The notes: generated by a model not told the origin, from the letters alone. Positions 1 to 8,389 are shown, counted from the stretch's first letter. The stretch: DNA of 64,000 nucleotides from SCTM01 sp965279655 (GCA_965279655.1 OZ257255.1:1178001-1242000), one strand, 5' to 3'. Numbers and translations: made by a program.

Positions 1-977
1 GGCTCCAGAAGCTTGTGCCTGAGGTGAAATACGCCGTCGCCCACGGCCAGCTGACGCCCACCGCGCTGGAAGACGTGATGAACGCCTTCGCCGACGGCAA
101 GTTCGATGTATTGATTTCCACCAACATCATCGAATCCGGCATCGACATGCCGCAGGTGAATACCATCGTCATTCACCGCGCCGACATGTTCGGCCTGTCG
201 CAACTCTACCAGCTGCGCGGACGAGTCGGTCGCGGCAAGGCGCGCGGCTATGCCTATCTGACCCTGCCGCCAGACCGCAAACCGACCGTCACCGCCGAGA
301 AGCGTCTCGACGTCATGCAAACCCTGGACAGCCTCGGCGCCGGGTTCTCACTCGCCAGCCACGATCTGGATATCCGTGGCGCGGGCAATCTGCTCGGCGA
401 CGAGCAATCCGGCCACATCAAGGAAGTCGGTGTGGAACTCTATCAGCACCTGCTCGAAGAAGCGGTCCAGGCGGCGAAGGCCGGCGTGAGCGAAGAGGAA
501 GCGGCCAAGACTGCAACGGGTGAGTGGTCGCCGACCATCAACACCGGCGCGCCTGTCCTCATTCCGGAACCCTATGTGAAGGACCTGGGCGCGCGGCTTG
601 CGCTCTATCGCCGCATCGCCGGGTTCGCGGACCGGGAGGAGATCGATGATTTCGCCACGGAACTCATCGACCGCTTCGGCCCTCTGCCGCCCGAGGTCGA
701 GAACCTGCTCGACGTGGTGAACATCAAGGTGCTCTGCCGTAAGGCCAACGTGGAGAAGGTGGACGCGGGCCCCAAAGGCGCCGTCATCACCTTGCGCAAC
801 AACGAGTTTCCGAACCCGTCCGGCTTGGTGGATTTCATCGGCAAACAGTCCGGCACCGTCAAACTGCGCCCGGATCACAAGTTGGTCTTCATCCGCCCTT
901 GGGATACGCCCAGCGCCCGGATCAAGGGCTTGCAGACCATGCTGATGGAGATGGCGAGGCTGGCCACCGTTGCCTAA
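1..977 (+). CDS. mfd: Transcription-repair coupling factor Mfd, C-terminal part (5' end outside window)
   Basis: Mfd is a cytoplasmic ATP-dependent translocase that removes RNA polymerase stalled at DNA lesions and recruits UvrA. The reading frame is open from the first bases, so only about the last 325 residues are here. Superfamily 2 motif V (STNIIESGIDMPQVNTIVI) and motif VI (QLYQLRGRVGRGKARGYAYL) are intact, followed by the LDIRGAGNLLGDEQSGHI segment and a C-terminal TRCF-type domain containing ELIDRFGPLPPEVENLL. The stop at 975-977 is followed after 9 bases by the next gene. The RecG-like motifs could suggest RecG, but the C-terminal domain after the helicase core is specific to Mfd. Confidence 0.95.
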   Translation, partial: LQKLVPEVKYAVAHGQLTPTALEDVMNAFADGKFDVLISTNIIESGIDMPQVNTIVIHRADMFGLSQLYQLRGRVGRGKARGYAYLTLPPDRKPTVTAEKRLDVMQTLDSLGAGFSLASHDLDIRGAGNLLGDEQSGHIKEVGVELYQHLLEEAVQAAKAGVSEEEAAKTATGEWSPTINTGAPVLIPEPYVKDLGARLALYRRIAGFADREEIDDFATELIDRFGPLPPEVENLLDVVNIKVLCRKANVEKVDAGPKGAVITLRNNEFPNPSGLVDFIGKQSGTVKLRPDHKLVFIRPWDTPSARIKGLQTMLMEMARLATVA

Positions 978-986
978 AATCGGCTC

Positions 987-1541
987 ATGGCCGACGCGAT
1001 CACGCCGCTGTCCGATCTGACGCTACCGCGCTTCCCGCGCACGCCGGTCGTCGCCTTCGCGCAATTTATCGATATCGGGCCCAAGCTTGCCCCGCGCGGC
1101 ACTATCCTCGACACGATCTCGTTGAGTGCTGAAGCTCAAGTGTTCATCTCCGCCAACCGCGCCGCGTTCTCGAACCGCGGGCAGGGCATGGCTGAACTGG
1201 CGTCGGGTATCACCGAATTCGGCGCGCGGGATTATTCCGGCGCCATGTTCATCGGCCAGAACCTCCGTGGCGCGACATTCAACGGCTCGATTCTGATCGG
1301 CACGAATTTCACCGCGACGAACTTGCGCGATGCAAAGTTCACCAATGCGCTACTGACCGGCGCGCGCTTCGCCCAAGCGGATCTGCGTGGCACGGACTTG
1401 AGTGGTGCGCAGGATCTGAACTTCGATCAAATCGCGCAGGCCAAATTCGATACCACCACCATATTCCCGAGCGGAATCGGCAACGCGATCTTCGGAACGT
1501 TCAGCGCGAGCGGCGGCGCGATCTCGTCGTCACGCGGGTAG
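987..1541 (+). CDS. Pentapeptide-repeat protein
   Basis: 184 residues. From about residue 75 to 160 the chain follows the five-residue A(D/N)Lxx periodicity, for example LRGATFNGSILIGTNF and FAQADLRGTDLSGAQ, which folds as a right-handed quadrilateral beta helix. The first 70 residues are not repeats and match nothing I recognise. No signal peptide or membrane segment is visible, so it is probably cytoplasmic. It starts 9 bases after mfd and may be cotranscribed, but there is no obvious ribosome binding site. The family has no single function; some members mimic DNA and protect gyrase, and nothing here assigns that role. Confidence 0.8.
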   Translation: MADAITPLSDLTLPRFPRTPVVAFAQFIDIGPKLAPRGTILDTISLSAEAQVFISANRAAFSNRGQGMAELASGITEFGARDYSGAMFIGQNLRGATFNGSILIGTNFTATNLRDAKFTNALLTGARFAQADLRGTDLSGAQDLNFDQIAQAKFDTTTIFPSGIGNAIFGTFSASGGAISSSRG

Positions 1542-1632
1542 CGTCCGCCGCATTCGTAACAATTCCACGCTATCTGGTTAACAACATCTCGGGTTATCTC
1601 CGCCGCCGAACACAACATGTCGCGCGGTGTGA

Positions 1633-2562
1633 ATGATGAAGTGGTCGAACATTGGTGGCTTCCGAAGCAGGCGCGGCCGCCTCGCATGGATGCTCACCAT
1701 CGCCGTCAGGGTGTCGATGACAACCTTCCTGGCGGCGGCGGCCCCCGGTCCTACCGGAGAAGGCATCTTCCCCCTCGATCAATACAGCCTGTCTGAGCCC
1801 CTCGTTTTGAGGGGCGAAGTTTATCACGTTCAGGGATTGGACCTGGACGAGGACCATGTCTACGTCACCTCGGTCGACCGGCGCTTTCATCGCGCCCTGG
1901 TGCACAAGTTTACCCGCGCGGGCGACCTCGTCGCGACAGCCGACCTGACCGATGGACCGCGGCATCACCCCGGCGGCCTCGCCCTCGATGAAGAGTCGCT
2001 CTGGATCCCGGTGGCGGAGTATCGCTCCGAGAGCACGACGCGCATCCTTCAAATCGACAAGAAGACACTGCGGCCGGTGTCGTCCTTCACTGTCTACGAC
2101 CACATCGGTGCGGTGACGACCGGGGCCGGCAAGGTATACGGCGCCAATTGGGATGCGAAGCGGCTCTACACCTGGGGCCGCGATGGGAAAATTCTCGACA
2201 TCCGGCCCAATGCGCTCCGCGTCGCCTATCAGGATATCAAGTTCGCCGACGGCGAACTCATCGCCGCGGGCGTCCTGCGTGACCAGCCCGGCGGCACGAT
2301 CGACTGGCTCGATCCGATCTCGTTGCTCCCCAAGCGACGTCTGCCCGTCGGTAAGACCGAAGGCGGCTCCGTTTGGACGCGCGAAGGCATGTCGCTCCGC
2401 GGCGGCAAACTTTACCTCCTGCCGGATGACGGCGCGCGCGGTACCGCCAAGGTTCATGCCTTCGATCTCGCCCGTCTCGTGGCGACAGCCGTCGAGTGCG
2501 GACACGGAGGCAGTCCCGACTCGCTTTGCAAGCCGTGGCTGCGCGTGGCCGACGCCAGATAG
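1633..2562 (+). CDS. Probable secreted beta-propeller-like protein (DUF6454-like)
   Basis: 309 residues. A basic N-terminus (RSRRGRLAWMLTIAV) followed by a hydrophobic stretch ending near AAAAPG looks like an export signal. The rest is a series of short beta-rich segments such as VQGLDLDEDHVYVTSVDRR, HHPGGLALDEESLWIPVAEY and HIGAVTTGAGKVYGANWDAK, a pattern seen in uncharacterised periplasmic propeller proteins; my best match from memory is DUF6454. No catalytic residues can be assigned. Two ATG codons are adjacent at the start and either could be used. The glycosyltransferase gene follows after 12 bases, so the two may be cotranscribed. Confidence 0.65.
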   Translation: MMKWSNIGGFRSRRGRLAWMLTIAVRVSMTTFLAAAAPGPTGEGIFPLDQYSLSEPLVLRGEVYHVQGLDLDEDHVYVTSVDRRFHRALVHKFTRAGDLVATADLTDGPRHHPGGLALDEESLWIPVAEYRSESTTRILQIDKKTLRPVSSFTVYDHIGAVTTGAGKVYGANWDAKRLYTWGRDGKILDIRPNALRVAYQDIKFADGELIAAGVLRDQPGGTIDWLDPISLLPKRRLPVGKTEGGSVWTREGMSLRGGKLYLLPDDGARGTAKVHAFDLARLVATAVECGHGGSPDSLCKPWLRVADAR

Positions 2563-2574
2563 GGAAGTCACAGT

Positions 2575-3819
2575 ATGTTGGACGTCACGACCGCCATCCG
2601 CGACCGGCGCGAAGAATCGGCCACGGCGCCGCTCCGGGTCGCCTTGTTCACCGGAAACTACAACTGCGTCCGCGACGGCGTGAACAACACGCTCAACCGC
2701 CTCGTCGCATACCTTGAGTCGCAGCGGATCCCGGTGCGGATTTACTCGCCCACGGTTCCGGACCCGGCGTTCCCGCCCACTGGCGATCTCGTTTCCGTAC
2801 CGTCGGTGCCGATCCCCCGCCGGCGCGAATACCGCATCGGAGTCGGTCTGCCGCGAGAGCAGCGCCGGGACCTGGAAGCGTTCGCGCCGACCCTTCTGCA
2901 TGTTTCCGCGCCGGACCCAATCGGAGTCGCAGCCCTCGACTTCGCCAAGCGCCGAGGGCTGCCGGTGGTCGCCTCCTATCACACGCGGTTCGAGACTTAC
3001 CTGCGGTACTACGGCCTCGGGTTCCTCGAACCGGCGCTAACGCATCATCTGCGCAGTTTTTACCGCCGTTGCGACCAGATGCTCGTGCCCACCGAATTCT
3101 TGCGCGGCGCTCTGCGCGACCTGCGCTTCAACCACGACATCCGCATCTGGAGCCGCGGGATCGACCGCTTTCGCTTCAATCCTGATCGCCGCGACGTGGC
3201 CTGGCGCGAAGGACTCGGGTTCGCAGCGGATGAATGCGTCATCGCCTTCGTCGGCCGCTTGGTGCTGGAGAAGGGCCTGGACCTGTTGCCGGCGGTTACG
3301 GCCCGGCTGACCGCCCGCGGAGTGAAGCATCGACTTTTGATCGTCGGGGAGGGGCCGGAACGGGCACGCCTACAACAGGTCCTGCCCGCAGCGATCTTCA
3401 CCGGGCACCTGGAAGGCCAGGCGCTCGCGCGGGCCTACGCGTCCGCAGACGTGTTCCTGAATCCGAGCGTCACCGAGACCTTCGGCAACGTCACGCTCGA
3501 AGCAATGGCGTCCGCGATACCGGTGGTCTGCGCCCGCGCGACCGGCAGCCAGACGCTGGTCGCGGATGGAGTGTGCGGCTACTTGCTCGACGTAGCCCAG
3601 CCGGAGGCTTTCGCCGATACGCTCACGGTCTTGGCGGGAGACATCGCCGTTCGCAGCAGGCTCGGCGCGGCGGGCCGCGCGATCAGCGCGAGGCACGACT
3701 GGACGCCGATCCTCGCCGGCGTGGTCGCGAACTACCTCGGGGCGTTGTGGCGCCATCAGCGCAAGGCGCAGCTTGACGCTTGGCCTGTGAGCCCCGGCCT
3801 GGATGCGCTGGCGAGCTGA
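2575..3819 (+). CDS. Family 4 glycosyltransferase, probable mannosyl- or sugar-lipid transferase
   Basis: 414 residues with the GT-B fold layout of family GT4. The N-terminal acceptor domain contains the glycine- and asparagine-rich loop FTGNYNCVRDGVNNTLNRLV. The linker has SRGIDRFRFNPDRRD, and the C-terminal nucleotide-sugar domain has FVGRLVLEKGLDLLP and the ETFGNVTLEAM form of the EX7E motif. The closest relatives I know are GDP-mannose-dependent alpha-mannosyltransferases and sulfolipid SqdX-type enzymes; the sugar donor cannot be fixed from sequence. The start has GGGAAG upstream. The next gene overlaps it by 17 bases and encodes a multi-spanning membrane protein, so the pair may build or translocate an envelope glycolipid. 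Confidence 0.85.
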   Translation: MLDVTTAIRDRREESATAPLRVALFTGNYNCVRDGVNNTLNRLVAYLESQRIPVRIYSPTVPDPAFPPTGDLVSVPSVPIPRRREYRIGVGLPREQRRDLEAFAPTLLHVSAPDPIGVAALDFAKRRGLPVVASYHTRFETYLRYYGLGFLEPALTHHLRSFYRRCDQMLVPTEFLRGALRDLRFNHDIRIWSRGIDRFRFNPDRRDVAWREGLGFAADECVIAFVGRLVLEKGLDLLPAVTARLTARGVKHRLLIVGEGPERARLQQVLPAAIFTGHLEGQALARAYASADVFLNPSVTETFGNVTLEAMASAIPVVCARATGSQTLVADGVCGYLLDVAQPEAFADTLTVLAGDIAVRSRLGAAGRAISARHDWTPILAGVVANYLGALWRHQRKAQLDAWPVSPGLDALAS

Positions 3820-4732
3820 GGACCTTCTCGCCGCCGGAGATGGCTGGCTGCGGAGCCCGGTCGGGGTCATCGTCACCCGGATCCTTCACGGCGTCCTGAC
3901 CGCGGGAACTATCGCCTTCGTCGCCCAGCACCTTTGGCGGATGGGTCCAGGAACCGTTCTGACGGCGCTGCCACGTCAACCGGCCTTTTATCTGATCTTT
4001 GTCGCGACCTATTTGCTCGTTCCGGTGTCGGAGTTTCTCAGCTATCGCCGGCTTCTTCCACGCGCGCCGCCGTTTGTGGACTTGCTCCGCAAACGCGCCT
4101 TCAACGACGTCCTGTTCGACTATTCCGGCGAGGCGTACCTGCTGATGCGTGCCCGTGCCTGGCGCGACAACCTGCCCTTGCGGGACGTCACCCTCGCGGT
4201 CAAGGACGTCACCTTGATTTCAGGGCTGGTCTCCAACAGCACGACCTTACTTTTGCTCTTGGGCATGGTGGCCGTGGAGCGGGGCGATGTTTCCACCCGC
4301 TTCGGTGCGGGCTTCGGTGTCGCGGCGGCGGGCGGCATCGCCTTCGTCGCGGCGCTGGTCATCGCGGTGATCGCATTTCGCAAGCGGGTGATCACCGTTG
4401 ACAGCGCCGAATTCAACATACTCCTCGCAATTCATGCAGCCCGGATTGTCGGCACAGTCGGCTTCCAGATCGTGCAGTGGTCGCTGGTGTTGCCGAATGT
4501 CGGACCCATCGTGTGGCTCGAAGTGATGGCTGTGTGGATGCTGGTGACGCGGATTCCGTTCGTTCCGAACCGGGATCTGCTGCTGGTTGGGATCGGGTTA
4601 TCGCTCAGCGCCCTGCTTGCGGCTCCACAAGCATCCGTGGCGGGTTTGTTCCTCGCGGCGGCGGCGTTACCGCTGTTGACTCACCTGATCGTATTGGCGA
4701 GCGGCGTACTGGAGAAGCGGCGCGTCGGTTAG
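3803..4732 (+). CDS. Integral membrane protein of unknown function
   Basis: 309 residues with about eight hydrophobic segments (for example FYLIFVATYLLVPVSEFL, LVSNSTTLLLLLGMVAV, GGIAFVAALVIAVIAF and VWLEVMAVWMLVTRIPFV). A conserved-looking polar stretch lies at about residues 95-125 (KRAFNDVLFDYSGEAYLLM). Its start overlaps the end of the glycosyltransferase by 17 bases, implying translational coupling. The layout recalls lysylphosphatidylglycerol-synthase-like or flippase-like proteins that accompany glycosyltransferases, but I do not recognise a family. Its stop codon overlaps that of the convergent FrnE-like gene by 3 bases (4730-4732). Confidence 0.75.
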   Translation: MRWRAEDLLAAGDGWLRSPVGVIVTRILHGVLTAGTIAFVAQHLWRMGPGTVLTALPRQPAFYLIFVATYLLVPVSEFLSYRRLLPRAPPFVDLLRKRAFNDVLFDYSGEAYLLMRARAWRDNLPLRDVTLAVKDVTLISGLVSNSTTLLLLLGMVAVERGDVSTRFGAGFGVAAAGGIAFVAALVIAVIAFRKRVITVDSAEFNILLAIHAARIVGTVGFQIVQWSLVLPNVGPIVWLEVMAVWMLVTRIPFVPNRDLLLVGIGLSLSALLAAPQASVAGLFLAAAALPLLTHLIVLASGVLEKRRVG

Positions 4733-5388
4733 CCCGCGCTCTGCATCGGCATGCGCTCGGCTTCTTGCGCCACAGCCATGTCGAGCATCTTCACCAGAAT
4801 GTCGGGCTCCTGGGCGCCGGCGATCGCGCGGCCTTCATTGAAAATGTAGCAGGGCACACCGGTGATGCCGAGGCGATGCATGCGCGCATTCTCGGTGTAG
4901 ACCGCGTTCACGTCGCTGTCGCTGCTCAGGTGCGCATGCGCCATGTGTCGTTCGATGCCGGCTTCCTCGGCGAGCCGGATCAGCACTTCGACATTGCCGA
5001 TGTCCAGGCCACGCTCGAAGTAGGCGGTGAATAGCGCTTCCACCGCTTCATGCTGTCGGCCAACGGTCTGCGCCAGGCGGACAAGACGGTGCGAACTCGC
5101 CGAATTCGGCGTGCGCTTGATCTTGTCGAGGGCGAAGTTGATGCCTTCGCCTTTGCCGGTGAATACGAGCGCTTCAACAATTCTGTCATACTGCTGGCTG
5201 CCGCCGAACTTGCGGTCCAGGTATTCGCGGCGGTCCACGCCCTGTGCCGGCAAATCGGGATTCAGCAGAAACGAGCGATAGCGGATCTCGGGCTTTATGT
5301 TCGGGCGCATTTTCAAGGCGCGGTCGAAGCGGCGCTTACCGACGAAGCACCAGGGGCAGACCGTGTCGAACACGATATCGATCCGCAT
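4729..5388 (-). CDS. DsbA-family (FrnE-like) thiol oxidoreductase
   Basis: 219 residues when started at the ATG at 5388. A GGAAAGG ribosome binding site 7 bases upstream and the immediate thioredoxin-like strand MRIDIVFDTVCPWC support this start; a longer frame to 5505 would run into chrA. The CPWC redox motif is at residues 11-14, followed by the helical insertion typical of the FrnE / 2-hydroxychromene-2-carboxylate isomerase branch. The cis-proline loop is GITGVPCYIFNEG. There is no signal peptide, so it acts in the cytoplasm. FrnE proteins are disulfide isomerases linked to oxidative stress or to polyketide tailoring; the substrate here is unknown. Confidence 0.88.
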   Translation of the reverse strand: MRIDIVFDTVCPWCFVGKRRFDRALKMRPNIKPEIRYRSFLLNPDLPAQGVDRREYLDRKFGGSQQYDRIVEALVFTGKGEGINFALDKIKRTPNSASSHRLVRLAQTVGRQHEAVEALFTAYFERGLDIGNVEVLIRLAEEAGIERHMAHAHLSSDSDVNAVYTENARMHRLGITGVPCYIFNEGRAIAGAQEPDILVKMLDMAVAQEAERMPMQSAG

Positions 5389-5477
5389 GCGCGGGACCTT
5401 TCCAGGCGGGCGTTGAGCGGCCATTGTAGTCCCGTCGCATCCGATCCCCAAGTCCCTGTCCCCCCATCTTTGCGTCA

Positions 5478-6698
5478 ATGGTCGAACCTCAAGTATCCCC
5501 GCCAAACTTCGCGACCGCCCTGCGCTATTGGCTGCAATTGGGCCTTGTGAGCTTCGGCGGCCCGGCGGGACAGATCGCCATGATGCAGCACGACCTAGTC
5601 GACCGCCGCCGGTGGATCGGGCAGGCGGACTTCCTGCAGGCGCTCAATTTCTGCATGGTGCTGCCGGGGCCGGAAGCCCAGCAACTTGCCACTTACATCG
5701 GTTGGCGCCTGCACGGTGTGCGGGGCGCGCTCGCCGCCGGCATCTTCTTTGTCCTGCCCGGTGCGTTGGTGCTCTACGCCCTGTCATGGATCGCGGCAGC
5801 TCACGGGGACACTCAGGTCGTTCAGGCGATCTTCAACGGTTTGAAGCCGGTCGTGGTCGCGATCGTGCTGCAGGCCCTCTGGCGCATAGGGCAGCGCACA
5901 TTGACCAACGCGACCACTGTGGTGATTGCCCTCGTCGCATTCGCCGCTGTGGGGTTTCTGGCCATTCCGTTCCCAGCTGTCATACTGACGGCGGGCCTCG
6001 TCGGCTGGCGCTTTCTGAAATCCCCAGGGGCAGGCACCCTGGAGTCGCCGCCATCACCACGCCGTGCCCTCAAGTTGGCGGCGCTCTATTTTGTCCTGCT
6101 GGTCGTGCCGGTGGGGCTGGTCGTGATCTGGGCAGGGGCGGAGCCGTTCCTGAAACTGGCACAGTTCTTCACCCAGGCGGCGTTCGTCACCTTCGGCGGC
6201 GCTTACGCCGTCCTGCCATATGTCGCACGAATCGCGGTCGAAACCTTCCATTGGCTTTCGCCGGAGGAAATGGTCAACGGCCTCGCGCTCGCGGAGACCA
6301 CGCCGGGTCCCTTGATCCTGGTGCTGCAATACGTCGGCTTCTTCGCCGGCTGGCACCACGGCGGTCTGCGGGACGCCACCCTCGGCGCGGCGATGACGAC
6401 TTACGTGACGTTCCTGCCGTCGATCTTCCTCATCCTGATCGGCGCGCCCTACGTGCAGTGGATCGCGGGCTTGCGGGGCGTCGGCGCCGCGATGACCGGC
6501 ATCACAGCTGCCGTGGTCGGTGTCATTGCAACGCTGGCTTGGTTCTTGGGGAAGGCAGTCTATGTCGTCCCAAACGGGCTCGACATCTTCAGCATTGTCG
6601 TCACGTTGATCGCGTTCGGCGTTGCTGTGCGCTGGAAAATTCCCGTGCCATGGCTTGTGCTTGCAGGCACTGCAGTAGGTCTTGTCCGCGGAATGTAA
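5478..6698 (+). CDS. chrA: Chromate transporter ChrA, two-domain CHR family
   Basis: 406 residues, the usual length for the fused two-domain form. Both halves carry the CHR signatures: LVSFGGPAGQIAMMQHDLV and CMVLPGPEAQQLATYIGW in the first, and FVTFGGAYAVLPYV and ETTPGPLILVLQYVGF in the second. About ten to twelve hydrophobic segments are visible. Family members export chromate by a proton-driven mechanism in the inner membrane. No chrB regulator is nearby. It diverges from the FrnE-like gene with only 89 bases between the two start codons, so both promoters must lie in that gap or overlap the genes. Confidence 0.92.
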   Translation: MVEPQVSPPNFATALRYWLQLGLVSFGGPAGQIAMMQHDLVDRRRWIGQADFLQALNFCMVLPGPEAQQLATYIGWRLHGVRGALAAGIFFVLPGALVLYALSWIAAAHGDTQVVQAIFNGLKPVVVAIVLQALWRIGQRTLTNATTVVIALVAFAAVGFLAIPFPAVILTAGLVGWRFLKSPGAGTLESPPSPRRALKLAALYFVLLVVPVGLVVIWAGAEPFLKLAQFFTQAAFVTFGGAYAVLPYVARIAVETFHWLSPEEMVNGLALAETTPGPLILVLQYVGFFAGWHHGGLRDATLGAAMTTYVTFLPSIFLILIGAPYVQWIAGLRGVGAAMTGITAAVVGVIATLAWFLGKAVYVVPNGLDIFSIVVTLIAFGVAVRWKIPVPWLVLAGTAVGLVRGM

Positions 6699-6726
6699 AA
6701 GCGGGGCCAGCGTGTGCCGGCCCCGC
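6697..6726 (-). terminator. Rho-independent terminator of the PRC-barrel gene
   Basis: GCGGGGCC at 6701-6708 pairs with GGCCCCGC at 6719-6726. Read on the minus strand the hairpin is followed by TTTTACATT, which fits the end of the minus-strand gene stopping at 6734. On the plus strand there is no T-run, so it is less likely to act on chrA. Confidence 0.75.
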
Positions 6727-6733
6727 CACTACA

Positions 6734-7141
6734 TCACATCCAAAGGGACGGGACGTTGTAGTACGTGTCGATGCTACGGCCGAACTCCGGCGTAAAGACC
6801 GAATCCGTTTCGCCTTCCAGGCTCGGTGCGTTCCGAAGAGTCTCCTTGTCGAGACTGATAACGAAGCCGCCTTGGTTGCGGTCGTAGGTGAGCACGGACC
6901 AGGGCAGGGGGAACTTCTTGTCGCCGACCCCCAGGAAACCGCCGAAGGACAGCACGGCGTACGCGACGCGCCCGCTGATCTTGTCGATCATCAGATCGTC
7001 CACGTCGCCAAGCTTTTCTCCCTGCGGATTGTAGACATTGGTGTCGATCACCTTCTCCGCGGCGATCAACGAGCCACTGGTGAGCTTCGTCGGATCGGTG
7101 GTGCGGACCGTTTCGCTCGTTCCGGTTGACAGGTTCGCCAT
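6734..7141 (-). CDS. PRC-barrel domain protein
   Basis: 135 residues. The PRC-barrel core runs from about SGSLIAAEKVIDTNVYN through GEKLGDVDDLMIDKISGRV to AVLSFGGFLGVGDKKFPLPW, the arrangement of stress-associated single-domain PRC proteins. The ATG at 7141 is chosen over the ATG 12 bases upstream because GGAG sits 6 bases before it. No signal or membrane segment is seen. An exact EcfG-type promoter lies 46 bases upstream, so it is probably induced in the general stress response. Its upstream neighbour is superoxide dismutase. The molecular function of these soluble PRC proteins is not established. Confidence 0.88.
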   Translation of the reverse strand: MANLSTGTSETVRTTDPTKLTSGSLIAAEKVIDTNVYNPQGEKLGDVDDLMIDKISGRVAYAVLSFGGFLGVGDKKFPLPWSVLTYDRNQGGFVISLDKETLRNAPSLEGETDSVFTPEFGRSIDTYYNVPSLWM

Positions 7142-7186
7142 TGAACTCTCCATACCTGAGGGCGCGCCGTTGCGCGATACCTTGGC

Positions 7187-7211
7187 AACGCCTCGCCCCG
7201 GTCGCTGTTCC
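7187..7211 (-). promoter_or_regulatory. EcfG-type stress promoter for the PRC-barrel gene
   Basis: On the minus strand GGAAC (7211-7207) is followed by a 16-base spacer and CGTT (7190-7187). This is the exact consensus of alphaproteobacterial EcfG (general stress response) sigma factors. The -10 element is 46 bases from the start codon. The -35 element ends 2 bases before the stop codon of superoxide dismutase, so the PRC gene has its own promoter rather than relying on read-through. Confidence 0.8.
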
Positions 7212-7212
7212 G

Positions 7213-7839
7213 CTACTTCGGAGCGCGAGCGAAATTCTTTGAGGCGAAATCCCAGTTCGCGATCTTGTCGAGCACCGTCCTCAAATGCTTCTCACGCTCG
7301 TTCTGGTAGTCGAGATAGTAAGCGTGCTCCCACACATCGAGCGTGAGGAGGGGAGTCTGATTGTGCGCGATCGGCGTATCCGCATTGCCGGTTTTGATGA
7401 CGGCAAGCTTGCCCTTCTCGACGACCAGCCACGCCCAGCCGCTACCGAATTGCTTCATTCCGGCCTCGCGTAGCTTGTCTTTCAGCTGATCGAGACCACC
7501 GAAGGTCTTGTCGATCGCAGCCGCCAGTGTGGCGTCGGGCCTTGTCGTCGCGGGCGAAAGGGACTGCCAATAGAAGGTGTGGTTCCACGCCTGGGCGGCG
7601 TTATTGAACAACTCCGTCTCGTCGGGATCTTTCGCCGTCGCGCGAATGATCTCCTCCGGTGTCTTTCCCTCCAGGTCCGTGCCTTTGACCAGGCTATTCG
7701 CCTTGTCGACATAACCCTGGTGATGTTTCCCGTGGTGGAAGGTCAAGGTGCGCGCCGAGATTGCCGGTTCCAGCGCATTGTCCGCGAATGGCAGCGGCGG
7801 CAGTTCGAACGTCTTGTGAGTGGCATCGAGCGGAGCCAT
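7213..7839 (-). CDS. Superoxide dismutase, Fe/Mn family
   Basis: 208 residues. It converts superoxide to hydrogen peroxide and oxygen. The family pattern is complete: LTFHHGKHHQGYV and NHTFYWQSL supply two histidine ligands, GSGWAWLV is the conserved core, and DVWEHAYYLDYQNER gives the aspartate and last histidine. The start at 7839 is chosen because the protein then begins just before the family's FELPPLPF segment and AAGGA lies 6 bases upstream; a longer frame upstream has no such support. No signal peptide is present, so it is cytoplasmic. Iron or manganese preference cannot be decided safely by eye. Confidence 0.95.
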   Translation of the reverse strand: MAPLDATHKTFELPPLPFADNALEPAISARTLTFHHGKHHQGYVDKANSLVKGTDLEGKTPEEIIRATAKDPDETELFNNAAQAWNHTFYWQSLSPATTRPDATLAAAIDKTFGGLDQLKDKLREAGMKQFGSGWAWLVVEKGKLAVIKTGNADTPIAHNQTPLLTLDVWEHAYYLDYQNEREKHLRTVLDKIANWDFASKNFARAPK

Positions 7840-7873
7840 GGGCCGTCCTTTCCGTGATGGGTTCTGAGGAACT

Positions 7874-7900
7874 AACGCGTCAGTGCGCGCCCATTGTTCC
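7874..7900 (-). promoter_or_regulatory. Possible weak EcfG-type promoter for superoxide dismutase
   Basis: On the minus strand GGAAC (7900-7896) and CGTT (7877-7874) are present but separated by 18 bases, 1-2 more than the usual 16-17. The position, 35 bases before the start codon, is right for a promoter. It is a near match only. Confidence 0.35.
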
Positions 7901-7922
7901 GTCCGACACGGAAACACAACAA

Positions 7923-7950
7923 ACGCGGGCACCGCATGACGGGCCCGCGT
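7923..7950 (-). terminator. Rho-independent terminator of the entericidin-like gene
   Basis: ACGCGGGC (minus strand, 7950-7943) pairs with GCCCGCGT (7930-7923) across a 12-base loop. TTGTTGTG follows on the minus strand. It lies 27 bases after the stop codon of the minus-strand gene ending at 7978 and upstream of the dismutase promoter region. Confidence 0.6.
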
Positions 7951-7977
7951 CCACTGCATAGTCTGCGTACGGGTAGC

Positions 7978-8121
7978 TTAGTTCTTCGCGTCTTCAGCGG
8001 TGCGCTCGATGGCCTTACCGGTCGACTTGATGTCCTTGCCGACGCCGGCGGTCGTATTGCAGGCAGTAAGCGCAGTCGACAGGGCAATGAGCCCGAGGAC
8101 GATGGTGGTCTTGAACTTCAT
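7978..8121 (-). CDS. Entericidin A/B-like small lipoprotein
   Basis: 47 residues. A short positive start (MKFKTT), a hydrophobic stretch and the lipobox LTAC make a lipoprotein signal; mature protein begins CNTTAGVGKDIKSTGKAIE, the pattern of the entericidin family. These are tiny membrane lipoproteins linked to stationary phase and osmotic stress. GAGG lies about 10 bases upstream of the ATG at 8121. It has its own terminator, and is followed on the same strand by superoxide dismutase and the PRC-barrel gene, fitting a stress theme. No matching EcfG promoter was found upstream. Confidence 0.85.
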   Translation of the reverse strand: MKFKTTIVLGLIALSTALTACNTTAGVGKDIKSTGKAIERTAEDAKN

Positions 8122-8171
8122 GGTGGCGATGCCTCTTCTTGAATATGTAGCCACACATCAACTCGGCTTAG

Positions 8172-8206
8172 CCGCAAAAGTTGCGGTTCCACCTCTTTCG
8201 AGAGGT
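8172..8206. other. Two adjacent hairpins in the divergent gap before the histidine kinase
   Basis: CCGCAA (8172-8177) pairs with TTGCGG (8181-8186), and ACCTCT (8191-8196) pairs with AGAGGT (8201-8206) around a TTCG loop. No T-run follows on either strand, so they are not clear terminators. They lie in the 268-base gap between the divergent entericidin-like and kinase genes and could be operator or leader structures. I see no other feature in that gap. Confidence 0.35.
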
Positions 8207-8389
8207 AAGACGTGCGACAGGATGCGTTCGCGGGCGTTACGTCCCTGCCGGCTCATTTTGGCTGGCGACGGGACCGAGTTCTCCGCGGTGCCCTGGGGTT
8301 ATTACGGCTGATTGCGGAGGCGACGGCAGACCGTTAGGTTCTGCTCATAATGGTTGTATCGTGACGCTTCTGACCTTGCCCTTCGCGCC

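Noticed and set aside
5389..5505. N-terminal extension of the FrnE-like protein overlapping chrA
   Set aside because: A good ribosome binding site and the thioredoxin-like first strand both point to the ATG at 5388.
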